Assembly: GCA_015065105.1 (NCBI GenBank)
Contig: SVQZ01000007.1
Span: 1 to 64,000, forward strand
Length of the DNA: 64,000 bases
Reading direction: 5' to 3'
DNA from: Oscillospiraceae bacterium
Lineage (GTDB): Bacteria; Bacillota; Clostridia; Oscillospirales; CAG-272
Positions 15,591 through 24,100 of this stretch are shown here, one piece after another. The notes below the pieces were generated by a model. It worked only from the letters and a program-made list of their open reading frames with translations, was not told the origin of the DNA and searched no databases. Both the position numbers and the translations under genes were made by a program. Position 1 is the stretch's first letter. Each line of letters begins with the position of its first letter.

Positions 15591-18116
15591 ATGAAAAAAT
15601 TGCTCGCTTTACCGATAGCGGTATTTACGCTTTTGTTTGTCATAGCGCTTTCGCTCGGTATAATTCATACTACTAATTTTATATATGAGATAGACGTTCA
15701 CCTTTTCGGTATGGTCGATGAAAGCGGTTATACCCGTACCGAGGCAGAGGCGAATGTGGAAGCCGCCTTATCCTATCTTTCTCCCTTTACCAACAAGGAT
15801 TTTGATCTTGCAGGGATGGAATTTTCAAAGGATGGCGCATCCCATTTTGCCGATTGTAAGGTTATATTTAATTATATCTATATCTCAGGTCTTGTTTCTC
15901 TTGCGGGACTTATCCTTATCTATATTTTTGCAAAACCGGATAAAAAGACTGTCAGAGCAGCCTCTCTTATGACCTTTGTTATCCCGTTACTTCTTCTTTT
16001 GGCCATAGTTATAGATTTTGACGGTGCTTTTATACTGTTTCATAAGCTATTGTTTACTAATAACGACTGGTCGTTTGATCCGATAGAGGATCCCATAATC
16101 AGAGTATTGCCCGGACAGTTCTTTATGCATTGCGGATTATTCATGGCAGTATGTGTGGTGATTGCTGCCATAGCGCTTCTTTTTACGGGAAAAAAGGTTA
16201 AAAAAACAAAGCAGAAGGTTTACGTAAACGGTAATCTTACCAAAAGAGAGCTTCTTGATTCTGTGAATACTGCGGATGACCTCAAAAAGCTAAAAAACAA
16301 AGATATGCCCACCCTTGCGGCAGAGATCCGTGATTTTCTTGTTGAAAAGGTAAATATTCACGGCGGGCATCTTGCTTCAAACTTAGGTGTTGTGGAGCTG
16401 ACCCTTGCAATACACCGTAACTTCACCACCCCGGATGACCATATAATATGGGACGTTGGACATCAGAGCTACGTTCATAAGATACTCACGGGAAGAAAAA
16501 AGGATTTTGATACACTTCGTTCTCCCGGAGGGCTCTCGGGCTTTACAAAAATTAGTGAGAGCGAGCATGATTGCTTCGGTGCGGGGCATTCAAGCACATC
16601 TCTGTCGGCAGGACTCGGCTTTGCGGAGAGCGATAAAAGGCAGGGAAAGGATTCCTATACAGTTGTGGTGCTCGGCGACGGTGCATTTACCGGAGGTATG
16701 ATACACGAGGCTATCAATAACTGCCGCCGCGATCTCAATCTCATTATCCTTTTAAATGAGAATGAGATGTCTATATCGAAGAATAAGGGCGGATTTGCGG
16801 AATATATGTCTAATATCCGTACCACAAAGAAGTATTTTAAGGTGAAGGCTGTTACCGAGAATACCCTTGAAAGGATACCTTGGCTCGGTGATTCCATAGT
16901 TAAGCTTATACACAATATAAAGCAGGCGTTTAAAAATCTCGTTTATTCAACGAACTATTTTGAGGATATGGGGCTTTACTATATCGGCCCTGTTGACGGT
17001 AACGATTATGAAGCGGTAAGCGATATGATACAGGTTGCAAAGAAGTTGAAGCGCTCCACCGTTATTCATCTTACCACCAAAAAGGGTTACGGCTATAAGC
17101 CTGCTGAAGATTTTCCCCAGCATTACCATGCCGTTCCCAAGGGCGGAGCCCGTGAGGAAACGGAGGGCTTTTCCGATAATCTCGGTAAAGCAATATATGA
17201 GATAGCAAAGGATAATCCGGAGGTTTGTGCCATTACCGCTGCAATGCCCCACGGTACGGGACTTGAAATAATAAAGCATAAGCTTCCAAATCAGTTTTAT
17301 GACGTGGGTATAGCGGAGGAGCATGCCGCAACCTTTGCCGCCGGTCTTTGTGCCAATAAAATGAGACCTTATTTCGCGGTATATTCAAGCTTTTTACAGA
17401 GGGGTTACGACAATCTTATTCATGATATCGCGCTTCAGAAGCTTCCCGTTACCATTTGTGTTGACCGAAGCGGCTTGAACGAGGGGGACGGCGCCACCCA
17501 TCACGGTATTTTCGACGTCTCATTCTTGTCTGCAATACCTAATATGGAAATATACACCCCTGCTACCTACGATTCGCTTAAAGAGGCGGTGTTTGCGGCG
17601 CACAACGGCAATATTGCCTGCGCTATACGTTATCCGAGGGGAGGACAAAACGATAATATCGTTAACGCCTTTTATCCCGACGGCTGTAATGGTATTTCGG
17701 TGGTAAAAAGTAACTTTGAGGGAAGAGCGCCCGAATGCGTAATGATCACCTACGGTAATATTGCCATCGAGGCATTAAAGGCAGAAAAGCTCTTTTCGGA
17801 TATGGGAGTTGAGGCAGGTACTTTGCTTCTTGAAAAGATAAAGCCATATTCTCTTTGCGCCGAAAGGGTAATGGAGCTCATACCGGAATGCTGTGATACG
17901 GTTATCTTCCTCGAAGAGGGAATAGAAAACGGCGGTGCGGCTCAATGTCTTTTTGAAAAGCTCCGTCATTATCCCAAAATGAAGGATAAGAGATATCTGG
18001 TTTCTGCCATAGACGACGATTTCGTTTACGGTGAAAAGGGAAAAACACTTTGGCAGAGCGCTCATATTACCGCAGAAGATATCATAGAAAGCTATATTAG
18101 TAAAAATAATATTTAA
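15591..18116 (+). CDS. dxs: 1-deoxy-D-xylulose-5-phosphate synthase fused to a DUF1461-like membrane domain
   Basis: Residues about 220-841 are a complete DXS, the thiamine-dependent first enzyme of the MEP isoprenoid pathway: GGHLASNLGVVELT, the TPP-binding GDGAFTGG near 362, and DVGIAEEHAATFAAGL for the catalytic Glu. Residues 1-215 carry four membrane segments (about 5-27, 90-113, 125-146, 178-199) and the motif FHKLLFTNNDWSFDP, which matches the DUF1461 (TIGR01906) integral membrane family. The reading frame is continuous, and I see no internal start with a ribosome binding site before the DXS part. DXS is normally soluble and about 620 residues, so this would anchor it to the membrane. 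Confidence 0.9.
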   Translation: MKKLLALPIAVFTLLFVIALSLGIIHTTNFIYEIDVHLFGMVDESGYTRTEAEANVEAALSYLSPFTNKDFDLAGMEFSKDGASHFADCKVIFNYIYISGLVSLAGLILIYIFAKPDKKTVRAASLMTFVIPLLLLLAIVIDFDGAFILFHKLLFTNNDWSFDPIEDPIIRVLPGQFFMHCGLFMAVCVVIAAIALLFTGKKVKKTKQKVYVNGNLTKRELLDSVNTADDLKKLKNKDMPTLAAEIRDFLVEKVNIHGGHLASNLGVVELTLAIHRNFTTPDDHIIWDVGHQSYVHKILTGRKKDFDTLRSPGGLSGFTKISESEHDCFGAGHSSTSLSAGLGFAESDKRQGKDSYTVVVLGDGAFTGGMIHEAINNCRRDLNLIILLNENEMSISKNKGGFAEYMSNIRTTKKYFKVKAVTENTLERIPWLGDSIVKLIHNIKQAFKNLVYSTNYFEDMGLYYIGPVDGNDYEAVSDMIQVAKKLKRSTVIHLTTKKGYGYKPAEDFPQHYHAVPKGGAREETEGFSDNLGKAIYEIAKDNPEVCAITAAMPHGTGLEIIKHKLPNQFYDVGIAEEHAATFAAGLCANKMRPYFAVYSSFLQRGYDNLIHDIALQKLPVTICVDRSGLNEGDGATHHGIFDVSFLSAIPNMEIYTPATYDSLKEAVFAAHNGNIACAIRYPRGGQNDNIVNAFYPDGCNGISVVKSNFEGRAPECVMITYGNIAIEALKAEKLFSDMGVEAGTLLLEKIKPYSLCAERVMELIPECCDTVIFLEEGIENGGAAQCLFEKLRHYPKMKDKRYLVSAIDDDFVYGEKGKTLWQSAHITAEDIIESYISKNNI

Positions 18117-18143
18117 ATCGTGCAGAAATATTTTAATTGTGCA

Positions 18144-18173
18144 TTGTAATGTGCAGATAATTTGTTGTATAAT
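18144..18173 (+). promoter_or_regulatory. Promoter of the aminotransferase gene
   Basis: TTGTAA (18144-18149), 18 bases and TATAAT (18168-18173). Confidence 0.6.
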
Positions 18174-18216
18174 ATAATTACTAAATAAAAATTAATTTTG
18201 AAAGGAATATATTATC

Positions 18217-19491
18217 ATGGCAGAGAAAGAAATAGTAATGAACGGTGCCGGCATTGAAGAGATCGGCTTCCCTATGTGGCCCCAGTTTGCACCCGAAACC
18301 TTAACGGATATCCAGGAGCCTATCGCTAACGGCAAGGTTAACTACTGGACAGGTAAGAAGGGTATGGAATTCGAAGAGCAGTTCAGAGAATGGGCGGGCG
18401 CTGCAATGGCAGTTTCCTGTACCAACGGTACTGCGGCGCTTCATATCGGTATCTCCGCTCTCGGCATCGGCCCCGGCGATGAGGTTATCGTTCCCTCTTA
18501 TTCGTTTATCGCATCCTCCTTCGCAGTTGTACAGGCGGGCGCTATCCCTGTATTTGCTGACGTAACTGAGGATCATACCATCGATCCCGCTTCTATCGAA
18601 AAGCTCATCACAAAGAGAACCAAGGGTATAGTTGTTGTTCACCTTTACGGTGTTGTAGCTGATATGGGTCCCATCCTTGAGATCGCAAAGAAGCATAACC
18701 TCTACGTGATCGAGGACGTTGCTCAGTGCATCGGCGGTGAGTACAACGGTAAGAAGACAGGTACTATCGGTGACGTTGGATGCTTCTCCTTCTGTCAGTC
18801 CAAGCACTTTACCACAGGCGGTGAAGGCGGTATGGTACTTACAATGAACGAGGATATCGGTTGGGAATGCCGTTCCTTCCGTGACCACGGTTATGATGTT
18901 CGTCAGAGAATGAATATGCTTGCTCTTGAAGAGAAGCTCCCCTATATACACAGAAGAGTTGGCTTCAACTACCGTATGACCGAGATCCAGTCTATTATCG
19001 GTATCAACGAAATGAAGAGATTCGATAATTGGAATCTTGCAAGAAGATTTGAGTACGCTGCTATGTACGATAAGGCATTTGAAGGTCTTAAGGGTGTAAA
19101 GAAGCTCCCCGTAAATACCGCAGAAAGAAAGAATTCTTATTGGTGGTACCCCATGGTTCTTGACCTTGATGCTCTTGATTGCGATGCTCCTGCTATCATC
19201 AAGGAGCTCGGAGCTATGAAGATTCCCTGCTACGGTATTCAGTGGCCCGAAGCATATCTTGAAAAGGCATACAGTGAGAATATCGGCTTCGGTTCGGTAA
19301 ACTTCCCCTTCAACTCCACCGAATATACCGATCCCGCAAGCGTAAACTACAAGGCGGCCAACTGCCCCGTAGCTCATGACCTTCGTTCCAAGACAGTATG
19401 TCTCTTCTTGCATCCCTCCTGGGAGCCTGTTCACATCGAAAAGTGTATCGAAGGCTTCAAGGCGGCACTTGCTAAGCACTATAAGGGCTAA
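18217..19491 (+). CDS. DegT/DnrJ/EryC1/StrS-family PLP aminotransferase
   Basis: A 424-residue pyridoxal-phosphate enzyme of the sugar aminotransferase family. It shows SCTNGTAALHIG (phosphate/cofactor site), VPSYSFIASS, VIEDVAQCIGG (Asp contacting the PLP ring) and FCQSKHFTTGGEGG with the Schiff-base lysine at about residue 196. Relatives aminate keto-sugars of surface polysaccharides or antibiotics. Its product could feed the glycan genes of this region, but the substrate is not predictable. The codon choice (AAC, TCC, CTC rich) suggests strong expression. It stands alone between its own promoter and terminator. Confidence 0.88.
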   Translation: MAEKEIVMNGAGIEEIGFPMWPQFAPETLTDIQEPIANGKVNYWTGKKGMEFEEQFREWAGAAMAVSCTNGTAALHIGISALGIGPGDEVIVPSYSFIASSFAVVQAGAIPVFADVTEDHTIDPASIEKLITKRTKGIVVVHLYGVVADMGPILEIAKKHNLYVIEDVAQCIGGEYNGKKTGTIGDVGCFSFCQSKHFTTGGEGGMVLTMNEDIGWECRSFRDHGYDVRQRMNMLALEEKLPYIHRRVGFNYRMTEIQSIIGINEMKRFDNWNLARRFEYAAMYDKAFEGLKGVKKLPVNTAERKNSYWWYPMVLDLDALDCDAPAIIKELGAMKIPCYGIQWPEAYLEKAYSENIGFGSVNFPFNSTEYTDPASVNYKAANCPVAHDLRSKTVCLFLHPSWEPVHIEKCIEGFKAALAKHYKG

Positions 19492-19513
19492 TTCAATTTA
19501 AAATAATAAATGA

Positions 19514-19546
19514 GGCTGTAGAAAACTTAATATTCTACAGCCTTAT
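19514..19546 (+). terminator. Terminator of the aminotransferase gene
   Basis: GGCTGTAGAA pairs with TTCTACAGCC across a 9-base loop, then TTATTCT. Confidence 0.75.
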
Positions 19547-19566
19547 TCTGATATGAGGTAATAATT

Positions 19567-20613
19567 ATGAGAAAGATAAAATGGGGCGTAATAGGCGCCG
19601 GCGGTATTGCAGACAGAAGAACACTTCCCGGAATGATGCTTGCGGAAAACGCAGAGCTCGTTGCGGTTATGGAAGTAAATATGGAGCTTTCCGAAAAGCT
19701 CCGCGAAAAGTACAATGCAAGGTTTGCTTACGATAATTATGCAGACCTTCTTGCAAACGAAGAGATCGAAGCGGTATATATCGCTTCTCCTGTTATCTGC
19801 CATAAGGAGCAGGCTGTAGCGGCGGCAAAGGCAGGTAAGCATATCCTTCTTGAAAAGCCTGCGGCTCTCACTATCGAGGACGGTATGGATATTCTTAATG
19901 CCGCAAAGGAGGCAGGAGTGCTTATTGCTTCCGGCTTTATGATGAGATATCACGGCTATCATCAGAAGGTACGCGAAATGATAGCAAACGGTGATATCGG
20001 TAATATCGTTTCCGCCCGCGGTCAGCTCACCTGCTGGTATCCCGAAATTGAGGGTGCATGGCGCCAGGATAAATCACAGTCGGGCGGCGGTGCGCTTATG
20101 GATATGGGTGTTCACTGTATCGACCTTATCGAGTATATTACAGGCACAAGGGTCGTTGAAACCTGCGGTTTTAACAATACAAGGACCTTCTCCTACAACG
20201 TAGATGATTCCTCAAACATCCTCTGCAAGCTTGATAACGGTGCGGTTGCTTACGTTGACAGCCATTTTAATATTCCCGATGAAGCTGCATTCTGCCGTCT
20301 TGAGTTCTACGGAACCAAGGGTTCTATTCTCTGCGAGGGAACAGTATCCCAGATAGAGGCAGGAGAGGTAAAGGCAGTTATTTCAGGTGCAGACGAAGGA
20401 TATAATGCGGCGCAGAACCGTACTACAGACGGTGCGTTCAAGGTAGAAGCAGAATTAGGTAATATGTACACCAAGGAGATCGAATCCTTTGGTAATTCTA
20501 TCATCAACGGTACTGCTCTCACAGTGCCTCTTGAAGATGCTATACACGTTCAGAAGGTTGCTATGGCTGCTTATACTTCTACCGAAGAAAAGAGATTTGT
20601 TGAGGTTAAGTAA
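19567..20613 (+). CDS. Gfo/Idh/MocA-family oxidoreductase
   Basis: A 348-residue NAD(P)-dependent dehydrogenase-like protein. The Rossmann motif GVIGAGGIADRRT lies at residues 6-18, and the family Lys occurs in LLEKPAAL near residue 97. The C-terminal half has GGGALMDMGVHCIDL with the His typical of the sugar-binding side. Such enzymes oxidise or epimerise sugars and inositols. It opens a three-gene run with GH20 (4-base gap) and the ceramidase-like gene (14-base gap), so it may process a sugar freed by the hydrolase (inference). Confidence 0.88.
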   Translation: MRKIKWGVIGAGGIADRRTLPGMMLAENAELVAVMEVNMELSEKLREKYNARFAYDNYADLLANEEIEAVYIASPVICHKEQAVAAAKAGKHILLEKPAALTIEDGMDILNAAKEAGVLIASGFMMRYHGYHQKVREMIANGDIGNIVSARGQLTCWYPEIEGAWRQDKSQSGGGALMDMGVHCIDLIEYITGTRVVETCGFNNTRTFSYNVDDSSNILCKLDNGAVAYVDSHFNIPDEAAFCRLEFYGTKGSILCEGTVSQIEAGEVKAVISGADEGYNAAQNRTTDGAFKVEAELGNMYTKEIESFGNSIINGTALTVPLEDAIHVQKVAMAAYTSTEEKRFVEVK

Positions 20614-20616
20614 TAA

Positions 20617-22677
20617 ATGACTGATATTAAAGAATTTTTGATGCCTTATCCTAAAAAGATCGAACAAAAAGAGGGTGAGGTAAAAGTTGACGGTATCAAG
20701 GTTACCGGCTTTACCTGCGAATGTGAGGTTTATAAAACCGCTATTGAATACCTTTCTGTATTCGGAGAAGGTGATTATACCGTTGAAATTGAAAAAATAG
20801 AGGTATTGGAAGGCAGAAAGGAAAGCTATATCCTCGATATTACCGAGGAGAAGGCAACTATCAAGGCAAATGACGGCGCAGGTATATTCTATGCGGTAAT
20901 TACCTTGACCGAGCTTTACAAGGATGGAGCTCTCCCCATAGTATACATCGAGGATTATCCCGATTTCTATGACAGAGGTCTTCTTCTTGAAAACCGTTAC
21001 GGCTCTGATTTTATGACTCTTGACGATTACAAGAAGGCTATAGATTATCTTGCAAAGATGAAGTACAATCAGCTGACCGTAGGTATCTACGGCTGCTGGT
21101 GTGTTCAGTACGATATGCACCTTTCCGAGTTTCTTTACGTTCCTCTTGAATGTCATCCCGAGCTTAAAACTCCCCGTGACATAAGATATTGGTCACCTAA
21201 GAAGGGAGAGTTTATTGAACGTGAGAACCTTCTTCCCACTATCTTTGAGGAGGACTATTTAGGCGAGCTTATTGCTTACGCAAAGTCAAGAAATATCACC
21301 GTAAAGCCCCTTTTCAACAGCTTTGGACACAATACTCTCATTCCCCGTCTCCACCCCGAGCTTTCCGCAAAGGATGAAAACGGCAATCCCACAAAGCACG
21401 GCTTCTGTGTTTCGGACGAGAGGGTATTCGACTATATGTTCGCCATATATGACGAGATCATAGAAAAGTATATGCGTCCCCACGGTCTTGATGCGATCGA
21501 GATAGGTCTTGACGAGGTGTACGCTTGGTTCGGAGAGGATCTTGACGATATTTACGGAAAGTTCGAGCCCTACTGCCGCTGTGAAAAGTGCCGCGGTATG
21601 GATAAAAAAGAGCTTATGCTTGCTTTTATAATTCGTGTGTGCAAATACTTGAAGTCCAAGGGAATGAAGAGTATTTATATCTATCACGATATGCTCTTTG
21701 AGATATTTGATATAGTAAACGAAGAGTTGGTTGAGCTCTTCAAGAAGGAAGATATCTATGATGTTGTTGTTCTTGACTGGTGGAGCTACACAAAGGAAGA
21801 GGACGTATTCCAAAAGAGAGAGATAAACAGTCTTTTCCGTTCTATCGCAAAGCCCTTTACAGGCTACTACCATTGGGTCGTTCCCATGGAATACAACAAC
21901 AATATCTATGCTCATGCAAAGCTTATAAAGAAGCACGGCTTTGAGGGTATCGAGTCCTATTCCTCCTTTGAATATTGCTTCGACAGACCCTTCATGTATC
22001 AGGCGGAGCTTGGTTGGAATATTGACACAGTTGAGGATTATGAAGCTTTTCTTGCACGCTATGCGGCAAACCGTTTCCCCGAAAGTACGAAGGAAGCAAA
22101 GAAGGCTCTTGATATAATGGCGAAGGTTATGGAAAATGACAGAACCGCCAATAAGATGAACAGCCTTGAATACTATTGGTTTACATACGTTACCGCAGAC
22201 GAGGAATATCCCCGAAACTATCCCGGCGGTGCATATAAGAAGATCCTTGATGCCAAGGACGAGTATATTGCATACTTTGAAGAGACCATTAAGGCGACAA
22301 AGCAGGCAATGAGCTTCTTTGCAAATAAGGAAAGTGAAATTTCAAGAGTATGGTATGCCATAGCAAAGCATTATTATACCTATTCCTGCGAGTATTACAC
22401 TATGGTGAAACTGGCAGAGGGTTATAATAACGGCAGTATCGACAAAGAGGGTGTTATAATTCACTTAGAGGAGCTTCTCAAGCTTCATGAGGACTTCATG
22501 GCTACGGTTGAGGATACCCGTATCGAGGCAAACTCCTATGTTTATATGCGTAACCATTCTATAAACCGTCAGGTTTACGTTGACCTTATCAACTACTTTA
22601 AGACTACAGACGATCCCAAGCTTGAGCTTTGCGACCTTAGTTATGCCGCAAGCGAAAGATTTAATAAATTAAGATAA
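20617..22677 (+). CDS. GH20 family beta-N-acetylhexosaminidase-like enzyme
   Basis: A 686-residue glycosidase. Residues 1-115 resemble the GH20b-type N-terminal domain (NDGAGIFYAVITL), followed by the TIM barrel starting at DYPDFYDRGLLLENRYG. The catalytic Asp-Glu pair is seen in IEIGLDEVY near residues 299-300. GH20 enzymes remove terminal N-acetylhexosamines by substrate-assisted catalysis. No signal peptide is visible, so it probably works in the cytosol on imported oligosaccharides. A C-terminal helical region (about 480-686) is longer than in minimal GH20s. It starts three bases after the stop of the oxidoreductase gene. Confidence 0.83.
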   Translation: MTDIKEFLMPYPKKIEQKEGEVKVDGIKVTGFTCECEVYKTAIEYLSVFGEGDYTVEIEKIEVLEGRKESYILDITEEKATIKANDGAGIFYAVITLTELYKDGALPIVYIEDYPDFYDRGLLLENRYGSDFMTLDDYKKAIDYLAKMKYNQLTVGIYGCWCVQYDMHLSEFLYVPLECHPELKTPRDIRYWSPKKGEFIERENLLPTIFEEDYLGELIAYAKSRNITVKPLFNSFGHNTLIPRLHPELSAKDENGNPTKHGFCVSDERVFDYMFAIYDEIIEKYMRPHGLDAIEIGLDEVYAWFGEDLDDIYGKFEPYCRCEKCRGMDKKELMLAFIIRVCKYLKSKGMKSIYIYHDMLFEIFDIVNEELVELFKKEDIYDVVVLDWWSYTKEEDVFQKREINSLFRSIAKPFTGYYHWVVPMEYNNNIYAHAKLIKKHGFEGIESYSSFEYCFDRPFMYQAELGWNIDTVEDYEAFLARYAANRFPESTKEAKKALDIMAKVMENDRTANKMNSLEYYWFTYVTADEEYPRNYPGGAYKKILDAKDEYIAYFEETIKATKQAMSFFANKESEISRVWYAIAKHYYTYSCEYYTMVKLAEGYNNGSIDKEGVIIHLEELLKLHEDFMATVEDTRIEANSYVYMRNHSINRQVYVDLINYFKTTDDPKLELCDLSYAASERFNKLR

Positions 22678-22691
22678 CGGAGGTACCCAAA

Positions 22692-24026
22692 ATGAAATGC
22701 GGTGCTTATGAAATGCAGATAACCCCTTGCATAGGTACGACTCTTCCGGGATATTTTGAGTTCAGATATGCAGACGATATCCTTGACGAGCTTTATGCAA
22801 AGGCTGTAATATTTGATAACGGAGAATTGGTAACAGGCTTTGTTGCTCTCGATATTCTCCACGTTAATGCACGTATGGTTGAGATGATACGTGACCGCTT
22901 TGAAAAGCTGACAGGTATCAAGGGTACCAATCTTATGGTAACGGGTACCCATACACATACCGGTCTTCCCATGGAATACAACGATGAATTCAGCATCGTT
23001 GATGAGGATTGGATAAAGTTCACCTGCACAAAGGCTGCCGACTGTGCTTATATTGCATACAAGCACAGAAAGGATTGCCATATCGGTTACGGTTATACCG
23101 AGGAATACGAGCTTTCCTTTAACCGCCGCTTCTGGCAGAAGGACGGAGTTGTTCGTACCTGGCCCGGTATATGCAACCCTGCAAACGTTAAGGAGGCAGG
23201 TCCCGTTGATCCCGCGATCGACGTGCTTCGTATCGACGATCTTGACTGTAATCCCATTGCGGTCATCACCTGCTTTGCAAACCACCTTGATATGATAGGC
23301 GGTACTGCCTTCTCGGCAGACTATCCCGGCGAGCTTTCACGCAGCTTAAAGCAGGCTCTCGGTATGGAGGTCGTATCACTTTTCTTAAACGGCTTCTGCG
23401 GTGATATCACCCATATCGACTATAACGGCAAGCATCCTTTCGGAAAGAACGGTCATATCAAGTGCGGAAGAATTTTAGCAAACGACGTTCTCTCTATTTA
23501 TGACAGCATTCTCTGTATTGATACAAATGAGCTTGGATGCAATTCTGCAGTTAAAGTCATCGACCGTCGCCAGCCCACAAAGGAAATGTATGAGTGGGGT
23601 AAAGCTTACCTTGCGGGCGAGATCGAAAAGGCAGAGGAGGCTATAGAGGAAGGGGACTACGAAAAGCCCTCCACAGGCGATAACGAGCTTATGGAACGCT
23701 CTTATGCAAAATGTAACGTGAATCTCTATGAGAATCCTATTCTTAACGAAAAGGTAGAGCTTCAGGTAATCAAGGTCGGTGACGTTTACTTCAACGGTGC
23801 ACCCGGTGAGATATTTGCCGAATTAAGCTTTGACCTTAAGGAAAAGTCTGCAAATGAACGCAACGTTAACGTTGAGCTTGCAAACGGCTGTTACGGTTAT
23901 ATCGCAACAAAGAAAGCATTTTCCGAGGGTGGCTATGAGGTTACTCTCGACCGCTACGTAAATATGTCGGAGGATACAGGGGATATCATGGTAGATACCC
24001 TCGTGGAGCTTCAGAAGGATCTTTAA
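22692..24026 (+). CDS. Neutral/alkaline ceramidase-like hydrolase
   Basis: A 444-residue protein matching the N-terminal catalytic domain of neutral/alkaline non-lysosomal ceramidases. It has TPCIGTTLPGYF near the start, VTGTHTHTGLP near residues 84-94 (zinc-binding His residues) and ITCFANHLDMIGG. True ceramidases (about 650-760 residues) have a further C-terminal domain that is absent here. Bacterial short forms are of unknown substrate, so ceramide is not proven. No signal peptide is seen. The last 170 bases are duplicated at 27647-27816. Confidence 0.75.
   Translation: MKCGAYEMQITPCIGTTLPGYFEFRYADDILDELYAKAVIFDNGELVTGFVALDILHVNARMVEMIRDRFEKLTGIKGTNLMVTGTHTHTGLPMEYNDEFSIVDEDWIKFTCTKAADCAYIAYKHRKDCHIGYGYTEEYELSFNRRFWQKDGVVRTWPGICNPANVKEAGPVDPAIDVLRIDDLDCNPIAVITCFANHLDMIGGTAFSADYPGELSRSLKQALGMEVVSLFLNGFCGDITHIDYNGKHPFGKNGHIKCGRILANDVLSIYDSILCIDTNELGCNSAVKVIDRRQPTKEMYEWGKAYLAGEIEKAEEAIEEGDYEKPSTGDNELMERSYAKCNVNLYENPILNEKVELQVIKVGDVYFNGAPGEIFAELSFDLKEKSANERNVNVELANGCYGYIATKKAFSEGGYEVTLDRYVNMSEDTGDIMVDTLVELQKDL
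23857..24026 (+). repeat. Left copy of a 170-bp direct repeat flanking the DUF262 island
   Basis: This 3' end of the ceramidase-like gene matches 27647-27816 at 163 of 170 positions, without gaps. Six of the seven differences are third-position silent changes; the seventh is Glu to Asp. Confidence 0.93.
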
Positions 24027-24029
24027 TTT

Positions 24030-24055
24030 AAAAGGGCAACTCTTGTTGCCCTTTT
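24030..24055 (+). terminator. Terminator of the oxidoreductase-GH20-ceramidase run
   Basis: AAAGGGCAAC-TCTT-GTTGCCCTTT followed by T. It differs from the terminator after the right copy of the repeat (27823-27853). Confidence 0.85.
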
Positions 24056-24100
24056 CTGCGAATGAAATCATTTGTATTAATTCATTAAAGGAGTTTAATT

